Positions 1 to 11,669 of a stretch of DNA of 64,000 nucleotides are shown here, one piece after another. Made by a program: the position numbers and the translations under genes. The stretch is from an uncultured Pseudomonas sp. (GTDB lineage: Bacteria; Pseudomonadota; Gammaproteobacteria; Pseudomonadales; Pseudomonadaceae). Each line of letters begins with the position of its first letter. Within the stretch, counting starts at the first letter, position 1. The stretch spans positions 124,001 through 188,000 of the forward strand of contig CALTWF010000001.1 in the NCBI GenBank assembly GCA_943912755.1. Reading direction: 5' to 3'. The notes under the pieces were generated by a model. It was not told where the DNA came from. It ran no database searches and saw only the letters and a program-made list of their open reading frames with translations.

Positions 1-17
1 GGCCGTCACGCCAAGGC

Positions 18-101
18 TCAAACCGGAGAAATGGTCCCCAACGCCCCGATCACGATCGCCAGTGCCAGAAATCCGAACAGAAAAATCGCCATCTTGCCCA
101 T
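18..101 (-). CDS. 27-residue hydrophobic membrane peptide
   Basis: A short ORF starts at an ATG preceded by a good ribosome site (GGGAGG, about 6 bases upstream). It encodes MGK followed by a single hydrophobic segment covering roughly residues 4-22 and a short SPV tail. The longer reading frame that continues upstream to 215 has no ribosome site and an arginine-rich composition, so I chose the internal start. It is probably a one-pass inner-membrane miniprotein. I do not recognise a family. It lies downstream of the chemoreceptor on the same strand, but a 160-base gap argues for its own transcript. Confidence 0.5.
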   Translation of the reverse strand: MGKMAIFLFGFLALAIVIGALGTISPV

Positions 102-265
102 CACTGCCTCCCGGGAATTGCGGCCCACCAGCACGGTGATCAGCCGCCCAGACGACCCGGACCCGAAGCGCCCGCTCCGCCCTGGAGCCGTCTGCATGGG
201 GCTTATTCTCGGCAAACGGCTGTTTGCATAACAGATTCAGAAAGCACTGAAAAATACGGATCAGA

Positions 266-1825
266 TCAGCAGCGGAAGTGCCCCACCATCACATGCAAGC
301 GGGTGCTCAGGTGGCTCAGTTCGGTACTCGCCGCCGAGATTTCGGCGCTCGCCGTAGCCGATTCCTCGGCGGTCTCGCGCACCCGGGTCACGCTCTGGTT
401 GATTTCCTCGGTCACCGCCGCCTGCTCTTCCGCAGCGGTGGCGATCAGTTCGCTCATCTGCTGGATATTCGAAACCTGGCGGGTGATGTGCTCCAGTGCC
501 GTGCCGGTATCGCGCACGCCGCTGACCGAAGCATTGGTCTGCTCCAGGTTGGTCTGCATCATCCCGCTGCTCTCGTTGGCGATGTGCTGCAGCTTGACGA
601 TCAGTTGCTCGATCTCGCTGGACGAGGCCTGGGTGCGCTGGGCCAGGTTGCGCACCTCGTCGGCGACCACCGCGAAGCCACGCCCCGCCTCCCCGGCCCG
701 GGCGGCCTCGATGGCGGCGTTGAGGGCCAGCAGGTTGGTCTGCTCGGCCACCGCCTTGATCACGTCGAGGATCGCGCCGATGCGCCCGCATTCCTGTTGC
801 AGGCGCCCCAGGGACTCGGCGGAAATGCCCACGCCATTGGCCATCGCCTCGATCTGGCGGATCGCTTGCTGCGACAGGGCGAGCACGCTGGTCACCTCAT
901 GGTCGGCACCCTTGGCGGCACTGGCGGCTTCTTCGGAGTTGCGCGCCACCTCCTGCACCGTGGCGGCGATCTCGTTCATCGCCGTGGCCACCATGTCGGT
1001 CTCGTTGCGCTGGCTGTCGATGCCTTCGCGGGTGCTGCTGGTAATCGCCGCCAGCTGCGAGGCCGAGGCCGCCAGTTGCTGCGAACCGCAGCCGATCTGC
1101 GAGATCACCTCGCGCAGGCTGGTGTTCATGGTGTTCAGTGCGCGCAGCAGCACGCCCAGCTCGTCCTGGCGCTCGGCCTTGATCTCGATGGTCAGGTCGC
1201 CGCCGGCGATACGCTGCGCCGCCTGCACGGCCTGGCGCAGCGGCAGGACGATCTGCCGGCTGATCAGCAGGGCAACGGCGATACCGCAGAGAATCGCCAC
1301 CAGGGTGATCACCGCCAGCAGCATATGGGTGCTTTGCACCTGGGCGGAGGCACGGTCTTCCTCGGCGTAATAGAGCGTGTTGGCGCCGTCCTGCAGCTTC
1401 GACAGCAACTGGTTGGCAGCCGTCAGCTCGGCCACCGAGCGCGCCTGGTCACGGGCCTTGCCGTAGGTTTCCAGGTCGGCCTGGAGCTGCTGCGCGGCAG
1501 CCAGGTCCTGGGCTGGCCAGCGACCTTCGCGGGCATCCAGGACCAGTTGGTCGAAGCCTTCCTTGAGCTTGGCGTGGTGCTCCTGGTGCAGGGCCTGGTG
1601 CCGGGCATCGCTGCTCAGGGCCAGGTTGTAGTTGGCCTCGCGGGTGAAGACGATCTCGTCGAACAGGCCACTGATAAAGCTGATGCGCTGCAAGGATGCA
1701 CTGCTGTTTTGCAGACCGAAGCCTCCCAGCAGCGACAACAGCAAGGCAAAGGCCAGCAGCAGGCCGAAGCCGAGGCCGAGTTTGCGGGTGACGCTGAGGT
1801 TCTTCAGCGTGAATGCCTGGGACAT
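266..1825 (-). CDS. Methyl-accepting chemotaxis protein (519 aa)
   Basis: Transmembrane chemoreceptor that signals to CheA/CheW. The start at MSQAFTLK follows a GGAGAAAGGT ribosome site; the in-frame upstream extension is discarded. TM1 is about residues 17-38, followed by a small helical periplasmic sensor of about 130 residues (four-helix-bundle size), TM2 about 168-189, a HAMP domain about 190-243, and a cytoplasmic signalling domain containing the conserved hairpin tip EQTNLLALNAAIEAARAGE. There is no C-terminal CheR-tethering pentapeptide; the protein ends GHFRC. The ligand cannot be inferred. It is a single gene, divergent from the HEAT-repeat gene at 2220. Confidence 0.93.
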   Translation of the reverse strand: MSQAFTLKNLSVTRKLGLGFGLLLAFALLLSLLGGFGLQNSSASLQRISFISGLFDEIVFTREANYNLALSSDARHQALHQEHHAKLKEGFDQLVLDAREGRWPAQDLAAAQQLQADLETYGKARDQARSVAELTAANQLLSKLQDGANTLYYAEEDRASAQVQSTHMLLAVITLVAILCGIAVALLISRQIVLPLRQAVQAAQRIAGGDLTIEIKAERQDELGVLLRALNTMNTSLREVISQIGCGSQQLAASASQLAAITSSTREGIDSQRNETDMVATAMNEIAATVQEVARNSEEAASAAKGADHEVTSVLALSQQAIRQIEAMANGVGISAESLGRLQQECGRIGAILDVIKAVAEQTNLLALNAAIEAARAGEAGRGFAVVADEVRNLAQRTQASSSEIEQLIVKLQHIANESSGMMQTNLEQTNASVSGVRDTGTALEHITRQVSNIQQMSELIATAAEEQAAVTEEINQSVTRVRETAEESATASAEISAASTELSHLSTRLHVMVGHFRC

Positions 1826-2219
1826 ACCTTTCTCCAACCTGTGAGTTCGCCCTGGCCGGGCCGCAGGTGACGGTGACCGGTCAGTGTTCTGTCTTGACGC
1901 CGCAGCCATCGGGGAGCGGAGCCCGTGCCAATGGCACGGGCCCTGGTGCACAGGAGTGGTCCGGAGGGAGTTCACGCGCTGGGCATCCATGCGGTTCCCC
2001 AAGGGCGGGAAACCTCTTTTTGCCCGGGCTTCCAATGCCCGGCATTACCCTACTTATAGTAAGGGAATGGTAACATCCGCAAACGATTGATCTCAATATG
2101 ACACTATTGTCTGTTCGCGGCTATTCATCCCGGGGAAACCGGCATGAAAATGCTAGGCTCGCTCCCCGCCGCAGAGCTTGTGCCAATCGGCAAATCGATT
2201 CACCACCAGGGAAGGAACA
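1826..2219. promoter_or_regulatory. Divergent intergenic region, 394 bp
   Basis: No credible gene lies here. The part nearest the chemoreceptor is GC-rich, while about 2040-2115 is AT-richer and probably holds the promoters. An interrupted palindrome, CCCTACTTATAGTAAGGG, lies at about 2047-2064. On the minus strand this stretch offers a weak TTGCGG / TATAAG pair with 18-base spacing that could serve the chemoreceptor. I found no sigma-28-type (TAAA/GCCGATAA) chemotaxis promoter. Confidence 0.3.
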
Positions 2220-2990
2220 ATGAGCGAAAACCGGAAAGAGCTTATCGATCAAGGCATTATGCAAACCCGCAACCTCGCCGAATGCCTTGCCGTGGATCAG
2301 CGGCTATTGGCCGCAAGCATCGCCACGCAGGTCGACGGGGCCCTGGGCAACGCCCTTGTGGAGGCCGCACAGGCCAGTCACTCACTGGGTATTTCGAAAA
2401 AAATTGCAACAATTGGCCAGGCACTCGGCCAGTGGCTGGAGGGCGCTTCGGCGCAGTCTCGCGAGCAACAGCGCGACCTGCTGTTCAATCACCCTTCCGA
2501 TACCGTGCGCGGCTGGGCCGCCTTCGCCAATGCCTGGATGGTCCGCGAAAGCTCTGCCGAACAGGCCCTGCACAGTCAATTGCGCTTCGCCACCGACAGC
2601 CACTTCGGCGTGCGCGAGTGGGCCTGGCTGGCCTTGCGTGCGCAGCTCACGGGTGACCTGCCGCACAGCTTCGCCCTGCTCCGGCAGCACAGCACGTCGA
2701 GCGACCCGCTGGTGCGCCGCTTCTGCATCGAAATCCTGCGCCCGCGCGGAGTCTGGTGCGAACACATCGCTGGCCTCAAAAACCAACCGGAGATGGCCGA
2801 AGGGCTACTGGTGCCGTTATTGGCCGAAGCCGACAAATACCCCCAGGACTCGCTGGCCAACTGGATCAACGATGCCAGCAAGACTCGTCCCGACTGGGTC
2901 GTCCGGCTGTTCCAGCGTTATCCACCGCAGTGCAAGGCTTCGACACGCATCTACACCCGCGCCACCCGCAGCCTGCCGGCGACCGCCTAG
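2220..2990 (+). CDS. AlkD-like DNA alkylation repair protein (HEAT repeats)
   Basis: A 256-residue all-helical protein. The start MSENRKEL follows GGAAGGAACA. Residues about 90-210 carry degenerate HEAT-like helices (HPSDTVRGWAAF, DSHFGVREWAWLALR, SSDPLVRRFCIEI). The stretch ILRPRGVWCEHI and the later SLANWINDASKTRPDWV closely match the COG4335-type AlkD relatives, predicted DNA-binding alkylation-repair proteins; that assignment rests on remembered family motifs. Base-excision activity is not shown by the sequence, because the catalytic Asp and Trp positions of AlkD cannot be aligned by eye. The gene is convergent with, and overlaps by four bases, the hydrolase downstream. Confidence 0.7.
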   Translation: MSENRKELIDQGIMQTRNLAECLAVDQRLLAASIATQVDGALGNALVEAAQASHSLGISKKIATIGQALGQWLEGASAQSREQQRDLLFNHPSDTVRGWAAFANAWMVRESSAEQALHSQLRFATDSHFGVREWAWLALRAQLTGDLPHSFALLRQHSTSSDPLVRRFCIEILRPRGVWCEHIAGLKNQPEMAEGLLVPLLAEADKYPQDSLANWINDASKTRPDWVVRLFQRYPPQCKASTRIYTRATRSLPATA

Positions 2991-3673
2991 GCGGCGAGGC
3001 AATGCAGCAGCTGTTCGAGCAACTGCGGACGCCACCGTGGATCGTCCAGCATGCGCGCCAGCAGCCCCTTGTGCGGCGCGTCGGGCACCACCAGCAGCGC
3101 GCGGGACTCGGCATGGATTGCGGCGTCATGCAGGCGCCGGGGGATCTCCGCCGGAATCACCTCGTCGGCGCCGGCGGCGATTACCAGCAGGCGCCCGCGA
3201 AAACGCCCGAGGATGTCCCACGCATCGCTGGCGTCCCAACTGCGCGGCTGGCGGATCAACTGCGAGAACGCCGGCCCGAACGGCACGCCGTGGGCCTCGG
3301 CGTGATAGATGCCCGGCACGACCAGCACCAGGCCGCGTGGCGCAAAGTGCTCGGCCAGGCGCAGCGCGTTGTAGGCGCCCATGCTCGCGCCGAGGATCGC
3401 GCTTGGCCTGCGCGATGCCTCGATCACCGCGCGGGCCTGCTCTTCACGATCGCGCAGCGAAGAACCTTGCATGCTGCCACCGGTAGCGCCATGGCCGATG
3501 CAATCGAAGGCGGTGGAACCGACGCCCTGTTGCCATAGCTGTTCACGCACCCCGGCAAACACCCCGAGATGCGCTGCTCCGCCGCCGTGGATGGCGAGCA
3601 GGTGGGCGTCGCTGACACCAGGACTGTGCTCGATGTGCAGGCGCCTGTCGGCGTAGACGACTTCAGTAATCAT
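2987..3673 (-). CDS. Alpha/beta hydrolase
   Basis: A 228-residue cytoplasmic hydrolase of the alpha/beta fold. An HGGG oxyanion loop at 29-32, the nucleophile elbow GASMG with Ser97, the acid Asp170 (GADEVIP) and His201 (APHKG) form a complete predicted triad. No signal peptide is present. The compact size and absence of a large lid fit a small esterase or thioesterase-like enzyme, but the substrate is not predictable. The ATG at 3673 has an AAAGG-type ribosome site. Confidence 0.8.
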   Translation of the reverse strand: MITEVVYADRRLHIEHSPGVSDAHLLAIHGGGAAHLGVFAGVREQLWQQGVGSTAFDCIGHGATGGSMQGSSLRDREEQARAVIEASRRPSAILGASMGAYNALRLAEHFAPRGLVLVVPGIYHAEAHGVPFGPAFSQLIRQPRSWDASDAWDILGRFRGRLLVIAAGADEVIPAEIPRRLHDAAIHAESRALLVVPDAPHKGLLARMLDDPRWRPQLLEQLLHCLAA

Positions 3674-3807
3674 GGAGTGCCTTTTAGCAACCGCGCAGCA
3701 TGCGTATCGGGAGTCAACGCTTCGAATTCCTCATGGGGAGTTCCCTTTCCCACAGGAACTGGCAACCTTAGAACACATTGCCAAAGGTTACGAGGAATAC
3801 GTCAAGC

Positions 3808-4134
3808 ATGTTGCACAACCTGTTCGAAGGCATCGCCGAGGCGGCGGTGGAAGAGCGTTTCGATGATCTGCTCAAGCGCCCCGGGCTGCGGATCGAGCGC
3901 ATCGTGTCCAACGGCCAGGCCAGCCCGGAGGGGTTCTGGTATGACCAGGCGGAGGGGGAATTCGTGCTGGTGCTCAGTGGCTCGGCGGGGTTGCGCCTGG
4001 AGCATGAGGCCGAGGTGCGGGTGCTGGGGCCGGGGGATTTCCTGGATATTCCGGCGGGTTGCCGGCATCGGGTGGAATGGACCGAGATTGGCCAGCCAAC
4101 CGTGTGGCTGGCCGTATTTTATGCAGTGACCTGA
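3808..4134 (+). CDS. Small cupin-domain protein (108 aa)
   Basis: A single cupin barrel. The motif-like segment GFWYDQAEGEFVLVLSGSAG is followed by GPGDFLDIPAGCRHRVEWT, the usual second cupin motif with G, D, P and H. The start at MLHNLFEGIAE is preceded by GAGGAA; the upstream in-frame ATG-less extension is less likely. Family members are often described as phosphoribosylaminoimidazole-like or tRNA-adjacent cupins without defined function. It stands alone, followed immediately by a REP pair. Confidence 0.75.
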   Translation: MLHNLFEGIAEAAVEERFDDLLKRPGLRIERIVSNGQASPEGFWYDQAEGEFVLVLSGSAGLRLEHEAEVRVLGPGDFLDIPAGCRHRVEWTEIGQPTVWLAVFYAVT

Positions 4135-4135
4135 A

Positions 4136-4235
4136 GGCCCTCATCGCTGGCAAGCCAGCTCCCACAAAGATCGCATGCGCCGCGAAACCTGTGGGAGCTG
4201 GCTTGTCGGATCGCCGCACCGCAGCGATGAGGCCC
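4136..4235. repeat. Inverted REP pair
   Basis: Two facing copies of the Pseudomonas REP palindrome: CTGGCAAGCCAGCTCCCACA on the left, and TGTGGGAGCTGGCTTG on the right from about 4190. The right copy carries about 14 extra bases (TCGGATCGCCGCACC) before its GCGATGAGG end, so the pair is imperfect. It lies between the convergent cupin and ureG genes. Confidence 0.85.
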
Positions 4236-4253
4236 CAGAGAGCAAAACAGCGC

Positions 4254-4874
<621 letters not shown>

Positions 4875-4884
4875 AGGGAATTCC

Positions 4885-5558
<674 letters not shown>

Positions 5559-5559
<1 letters not shown>

Positions 5560-6104
5560 CAGCCCGCCACGATCAGCGCAGCGCCAGCCAGCAGGCCGCC
5601 GCCAAAGGCTTGCTGCAGGCGCTGGTGACGGCGCAGCAGGCAACCCACGGCAAAGCCGGCCAGCAGCAACAGGCCGCTGATGGTGACGAAGCCGGCACTG
5701 AACAGCCAGAACGCGCCCGGGCTGGACTCAACGCCATGGGCCCAGCCATGGAACAGGGCGAATACCGGCATCAGCAGCGACAGCAGGAGTTGGCGGCTGG
5801 GCAGCAGCATGGCGGCGGCAGCGACCAGCAGCGAGCCGAGGATCATCTGTTCCATGCCGATCACGCCGCCGAACAGGTGGCCGAGCACCGCGCCGCCGAA
5901 CATCGCCGCCAGGGTCAGCCCCGGCAGGATCAGGTTGCGCCGGGTCAGCGCCGCCAGCACGCCGGTGCCCAGCAGCATCAGCAGGTGATCGGGACCGGTC
6001 AGCGGGTGCAGCAAGCCATCGTGCAACGGGTTGGCGTCATGCCCGGAGTGAGCCAGGGCCGGTACGGATACCAGCAGCAAGGCCAGGGCGAGAAACTTTT
6101 TCAT
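5559..6104 (-). CDS. ureJ: HupE/UreJ-family nickel transporter protein
   Basis: A 181-residue integral membrane protein. A signal-like N-terminus, MKKFLALALLLVSVPALA, is followed by the characteristic His-rich HSGHDANPLHDGLLHPLTG and GPDHLLMLLGTG, then five or six hydrophobic segments and FHGWAHGVE. The family (HupE/UreJ) is linked to nickel uptake or supply for hydrogenase and urease. Placement between ureE and ureF matches P. putida urease operons. I chose the start at MKKF rather than the upstream ATG because of the intact signal sequence and the GGAGCACCCC ribosome site. Confidence 0.92.
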
Positions 6105-6124
6105 GGGGTGCTCCTGGTGGTAAT

Positions 6125-6607
6125 TCACAGTGCCTGGGCAGGCAGGCGGACGAACAGGTGATCGGAATGGTTATGGCTGTGCGGTGCGCTCTGGTAGGCA
6201 CCCGCCTCGGGCTCGAACGGCGCCTGCTCGACCCGGACCTCCAGGCCGAAACCGCGGACCATGTCATCCAGCACATAGTCGTGCTGGTAGCGCAGCAACC
6301 CCGCCTCCACCTGCAACGGCACATGGCGGTTGCCCAGGTGATAGGCGCAGCGGGCCAGGGCCAGGGGATCGTCGCTAAGCACCGTGGAAACCTGCTCGGC
6401 GGCGGCGATCACCCGGACCACCTCGGCGCCCGCCTCGTCCGTCAGCAGCTCGCCGCCACGGATCAATTGGCCGCGCTCCAGCATCAGCCCGGCATCGCGG
6501 CCATCGTCGAGGGCGATGCGCACCCGGCTCTTGATCCGGACATCCAGGCTCAGGGTGGCGGTGGCCGTCGCGACGCCCTCGCCCACCTTGCGGGTCAACA
6601 GAATCAT
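6125..6607 (-). CDS. ureE: Urease accessory metallochaperone UreE
   Basis: A 160-residue nickel carrier. The N-terminal domain (MILLTRKVGEG) is peptide-binding-like. The C-terminal domain contains LARCAYHLGNRHVPLQV, whose central His binds nickel in UreE. The C-terminus has a modest His-rich tail (HSHNHSDH), shorter than the poly-His tail of Klebsiella. AAGGAGATCCC precedes the ATG and lies just beyond the ureC stop, so the gene is probably coupled to ureC. Confidence 0.96.
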   Translation of the reverse strand: MILLTRKVGEGVATATATLSLDVRIKSRVRIALDDGRDAGLMLERGQLIRGGELLTDEAGAEVVRVIAAAEQVSTVLSDDPLALARCAYHLGNRHVPLQVEAGLLRYQHDYVLDDMVRGFGLEVRVEQAPFEPEAGAYQSAPHSHNHSDHLFVRLPAQAL

Positions 6608-6619
6608 GGGATCTCCTTC

Positions 6620-8319
<1,700 letters not shown>

Positions 8320-8323
<4 letters not shown>

Positions 8324-8640
8324 GCGCCCACCTCCAGCTTGCCCATGACCTTGCCCTGGAAGCCGTAGACCTCGCGCTTGCCGGCGTAGGCCACCAGGGT
8401 CACGCTGCGCGACTGCCCCGGCTCGAAGCGCACGGCGGTGCCGGCGGGAATGTCCAGGCGAAAGCCGCGGGCGGCCTCGCGCTCGAACACCAGGCAGTCG
8501 TTGACTTCATGGAAGTGGTAGTGCGAGCCGACCTGCACCGGGCGATCACCGTGGTTGGCCACGCTGACGCTGATGGTCTCGCGGCCGGCATTCAGTTCGA
8601 TATCGCCGCTGGCGGCGACCTGTACTTCTCCGGGAATCAT
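8320..8640 (-). CDS. ureB: Urease subunit beta UreB
   Basis: A 106-residue structural subunit that packs with UreA and UreC in the trimer of heterotrimers. The motifs MIPGEV at the start, VGSHYHFHEVND and IPAGTAVRFEPG are typical. It is separate from ureA, as in Pseudomonas and Klebsiella, not fused as in Helicobacter. The stop overlaps the ureC start. Confidence 0.97.
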
Positions 8641-8649
8641 CCTGCACTC

Positions 8650-8952
8650 CTAGACAATAGGGTCGTGGACGGTGACCAGCTTGGTCCCGTCGGGAAAGGT
8701 CGCTTCGACCTGGACGTCATGGATCATCTCGGGCACGCCTTCCATCACCTGGTCGCGGCTCAGCACTTCACGACCCAGGTTCATCAGCTCGGCGACCGTG
8801 CGGCCGTCGCGGGCGCCCTCCATCACCGTCGCGCTGATCAGCGCCACCGCTTCCGGGTAATTGAGCTTGAGGCCGCGGTCGCGGCGGCGCTCGGCGAGCA
8901 GCGCAGCGGTGAACAGCAGCAGTTTGTCTTTCTCTCTCGGGGTCAGCTCCAT
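8650..8952 (-). CDS. ureA: Urease subunit gamma UreA
   Basis: The 100-residue gamma subunit, beginning MELTPREKDKLLLF and containing LNYPEAVALIS and MIHDVQVEATFPDGTKLVTVH, all typical. An in-frame N-terminal extension back to 9030 overlaps the ureD tail and is not credible. Nine bases separate it from ureB and eleven from ureD, so all structural genes share a transcript with ureD. Confidence 0.97.
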   Translation of the reverse strand: MELTPREKDKLLLFTAALLAERRRDRGLKLNYPEAVALISATVMEGARDGRTVAELMNLGREVLSRDQVMEGVPEMIHDVQVEATFPDGTKLVTVHDPIV

Positions 8953-8963
8953 GGTCGCTCTCT

Positions 8964-9797
8964 TCAGGTGGCCCAGATCCGTGGCGGGCATGGCGCCAGG
9001 CCGGTGATGGCCGGACGCAGTGCTTGCCACAGTTGCATCAGTGTGGATTGAAGGCGCTGGTTGTCATGGTCCAGCAGGCGGACCACCAGCAGTTGACCGA
9101 GCAGGGTCGCCCCGGCCGGTACAGGAAGGTGTTCGATAAGGGTGCGCGCCTGCTCCAGCAGTTCCGGGCTGGCCGGGGCGGCGCAGAAGGTGCCCTGCAA
9201 CGGATAGCCGGCAAGCTTGTGCAGGCTGTCGCCGTCTACCCGCAGGCGCTCCTGCAGGCCGGGGTCTTCGGGCATGTCGATCTGCAGGCGGCTGTCCACC
9301 GCGCCATGGCTGAAGCGCTCGTTCATCACCGGGCGGCCCAGGCACAGGGTTTCCCAGGCCAGCAGGCGCGCGCCGGGGGCCAGGCTGAAGCGGTTTTCCA
9401 GGCGGGCGCGGGCGCCGGGGAAGCAGATATTGCCGTGGGGCAGCCACTCCAGGGTGCTGCCCTCGGCCAGGTGGAAATGCTGCTTGAGCAAGGACACCGG
9501 CCCGGCGCTGCGGTAGAACTTGGTCGCCCCGGGCATGGTCAGCAGCGCATGGCTGCCGGCTTCCAGGTGCACATCGAGGGTCAGGCGGTCACCGCCGACC
9601 ACGCCGCCGGGCGGGTGCAGGATATAGACATGGCACGGCGCCCCTTCCGGATAGAAGGGTCTTTGCACCAAAAGAGGTCCGAAATGACGCCGCGCACCAA
9701 TACAGGTCTTTCCGCCTCGTACAACGAAGCGCAGCTTCAGTTCGGCGCTCCAGCCCCCGGTGTCGTGCACGGGCGGAAGCGGTTCGGGTAAGGACAT
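8964..9797 (-). CDS. ureD: Urease accessory protein UreD
   Basis: A 277-residue accessory protein that scaffolds metallocentre assembly on apo-urease. Recognised by LHPPGGVVGGDRL, MPGATKFYRS and WLPHGNICFPGA. The start MSLPEPLPP matches the family; earlier in-frame codons run into the promoter region. It is the first gene of the operon. No urea ABC transporter (urt genes) adjoins it in this window, so uptake must be encoded elsewhere or be diffusive. Confidence 0.95.
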   Translation of the reverse strand: MSLPEPLPPVHDTGGWSAELKLRFVVRGGKTCIGARRHFGPLLVQRPFYPEGAPCHVYILHPPGGVVGGDRLTLDVHLEAGSHALLTMPGATKFYRSAGPVSLLKQHFHLAEGSTLEWLPHGNICFPGARARLENRFSLAPGARLLAWETLCLGRPVMNERFSHGAVDSRLQIDMPEDPGLQERLRVDGDSLHKLAGYPLQGTFCAAPASPELLEQARTLIEHLPVPAGATLLGQLLVVRLLDHDNQRLQSTLMQLWQALRPAITGLAPCPPRIWAT

Positions 9798-9943
9798 TCC
9801 AGCGGTTCCGGTAAACGCCGCGTTTATTGAGACCAGACAGCAATCCCGGGCTCTCGCGGCCGTTGGCGAACGTCCCTGCTGGCGCGGCGTTCGCGCCGTC
9901 ACGGGGACCTGATCGATCGATCAGCAATCGATGGAAGATGTAA

Positions 9944-9989
9944 GTGCACATTGCGGGCCAGAATGGCGCATGTAGGAGCAATCGTGCAC
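9944..9989. promoter_or_regulatory. Inverted repeat between ureD and the AraC gene
   Basis: GTGCACATTGC at 9944-9954 faces GCAATCGTGCAC at 9978-9989; the arms match except for one inserted base. The element lies in the 293-bp divergent region between the urease operon and the AraC regulator, next to a short run of GATCGATC palindromes at about 9911-9922. It could be an operator for either direction. A second small palindrome (GGCGCG/CGCGCC) lies at 9881-9897. I found no sigma-54 promoter for ureD. Confidence 0.35.
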
Positions 9990-10058
9990 TGGTGCCATGC
10001 AGGAGCCTCACCGACGCAGGGCACCGCGAGGGTGCATCAGCCCTCTGGGAACTGGCGT

Positions 10059-10064
10059 TATACT
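10059..10064 (+). promoter_or_regulatory. Candidate -10 box for the AraC gene
   Basis: TATACT lies 27 bases before the AraC start codon. No good -35 hexamer stands at the expected distance, so activation by a regulator would be likely if this is real. Confidence 0.3.
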
Positions 10065-10090
10065 GGCTCGCCACGCCGCAGGAGAACCCG

Positions 10091-10900
10091 ATGACCGACC
10101 ATGTCGACTACGCACGCAACCGTGACATTCCCGGCCTGGTCCTGAGCGAGGCGCGGTTTTCCAGTTTCGGCTTCGACCGCCATTTCCACCTCGACTACCA
10201 CATCGGACTGATCACCGAGGGCGTGCAGCGCCAGGGCCTGAATGGCGAAACGGTGCTGCTTACCCCCGGCACCATCCAGTTGATGCCACCTTGCGAGATG
10301 CATGACGGCATCAGCGCCAACCAGGAGGCCTACACGCTGAAGACCTTTCGCGTGTCGGCCGAACTGCTCGGCGGGGTGACCGAAGCGCTGACCGGGCACG
10401 ACCGCTTTGCCGAGCTGGGTGGCGCGGTGTTGCAGGAGCCAGGGCTGTTCGCGCAGCTGGCGCGGCTGCACGGCACGCTGCGCGACGATCCGGCCAGCGA
10501 GCCGCTGTATGTCGAGTCGCAATGGCTGACCCTGCTCGGCCAGCTGTTCGCCCAGGCGCGCATGCTCAAGCCGCGCCTGGTCAAGGGCGCCCTGTCACCG
10601 CTGCAGTGGCAGCGGGTCAAGGACTATTGCCAGGCCCATCTGGCGGAGAAGATCAGCCTCGAAGAGCTGGCCGCGCTGTGCGGGCTGGAACGCTTCCAGT
10701 TTCTCAAGCTGTTCAAGCACACCGCCGGCATGACCCCGCACGCCTGGCTGGTGCGCCTGCGCCTGGAGCGCGCCTGCGTATTGCTGGGCCACACCCGCTG
10801 GCCGCTGACCCGGGTCGCCCAGGAGGTCGGTTTCTACGATCAGAGCCATTTCAACCGCGCCTTCAAACAGGCCTTCGGCGTGGCCCCCTCGCGTTACTGA
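10091..10900 (+). CDS. AraC-family transcriptional regulator with cupin sensor domain
   Basis: A 269-residue regulator. The N-terminal half is an AraC-type cupin (FDRHFHLDYHIGLITEG, TPGTIQLMPPCEMHDG). The C-terminal about 100 residues carry two helix-turn-helix motifs (ISLEELAALCGLERFQFLKLFK and LTRVAQEVGFYDQSHFNRAFKQAFG). The ATG at 10091 follows AGGAGAACCC; the upstream extension is rejected. It is divergent from the urease operon, so urease control is possible. However, the same architecture is common next to LysE-type exporters such as the one at 11670, and control of that exporter is at least as likely. Confidence 0.9.
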   Translation: MTDHVDYARNRDIPGLVLSEARFSSFGFDRHFHLDYHIGLITEGVQRQGLNGETVLLTPGTIQLMPPCEMHDGISANQEAYTLKTFRVSAELLGGVTEALTGHDRFAELGGAVLQEPGLFAQLARLHGTLRDDPASEPLYVESQWLTLLGQLFAQARMLKPRLVKGALSPLQWQRVKDYCQAHLAEKISLEELAALCGLERFQFLKLFKHTAGMTPHAWLVRLRLERACVLLGHTRWPLTRVAQEVGFYDQSHFNRAFKQAFGVAPSRY

Positions 10901-11005
10901 CACCCTCCCCGTTTTTCCCTCAATTTTTTACAAGTGCGCGGCGCACCGGCTCATTAGTCTGGTCCTCCCTGGCAGGCGCTTGCCCTGCGGCGAAACGGAG
11001 ACCCC

Positions 11006-11647
11006 ATGACCACGCGCGTTTACTACAGCAGCGACGAGCTGACCCTGAGCACCCAGGTGCTGGACTGCACGGCGACCGACGACGGCCGCTACCAGGTCGT
11101 CCTGGCGCAAACCCTGTTCCATCCGCAAGGCGGCGGACAACTGGCCGACCGCGGCCTGATCGCCGGCGTTGCGGTCGAGGCTGTCAGCAACGATGGCGAC
11201 ACCGTGCGACATATCGTCGGGCAGCCGATCGCGCCAGGTCCGGTCGATATCCGGGTATGTGGCGAAACCCGCCAGTTGCATGCCCGCCTGCACTCGGCCG
11301 GCCATCTGATTTCCGGGGTCGGCCAGTTGCTCGGCTGGCGTCCGAGCAAGGGCCACCACTGGCCGGGCGAATGCCGGGTGGTGTTCGAGCGCCAGGACGG
11401 CGTGCAGGAGCTGACTGCCGAACGCCTTGAACAGGCGGTGAACCAATTGATCGAGGCTGATGCACCGCGCCGGCTGGTCGACCAGGATGGCGTGCGCTCG
11501 GTGTGCTTCGGCGAGTTGCCGATGCATGGCTGCGGCGGCACCCATGTCGCCTCGGCCGGCCAGGTGGGTCGCCTGAGCATTCTCAAGATCAAGGAAAAGA
11601 AGGGGCAACTGTCCGTTCATTACGACGTGGCGCGTACCCCCGAGTAA
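11006..11647 (+). CDS. Alanyl-tRNA editing protein (AlaX type)
   Basis: A 213-residue free-standing homologue of the AlaRS editing domain, which deacylates Ser- or Gly-tRNA(Ala) in trans. Zinc-binding residues are in place: His96 and His100 (HSAGH), Cys176 and His180 (CGGTH). TLFHPQGGGQLADRG is the conserved editing-site segment. The length fits the shorter AlaX class without a C-terminal Ala domain. It starts right after GGAGACCCC and lies 22 bases before the exporter gene, so the two may be cotranscribed. Confidence 0.9.
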   Translation: MTTRVYYSSDELTLSTQVLDCTATDDGRYQVVLAQTLFHPQGGGQLADRGLIAGVAVEAVSNDGDTVRHIVGQPIAPGPVDIRVCGETRQLHARLHSAGHLISGVGQLLGWRPSKGHHWPGECRVVFERQDGVQELTAERLEQAVNQLIEADAPRRLVDQDGVRSVCFGELPMHGCGGTHVASAGQVGRLSILKIKEKKGQLSVHYDVARTPE

Positions 11648-11669
11648 CCGCAACACTGGAGACACCGAC

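Noticed and set aside
9798..10090. Sigma-54 promoter for the urease operon
   Set aside because: GTGCCA at about 9992 suggests a minus-strand -24 box, but no GC follows at the correct distance.
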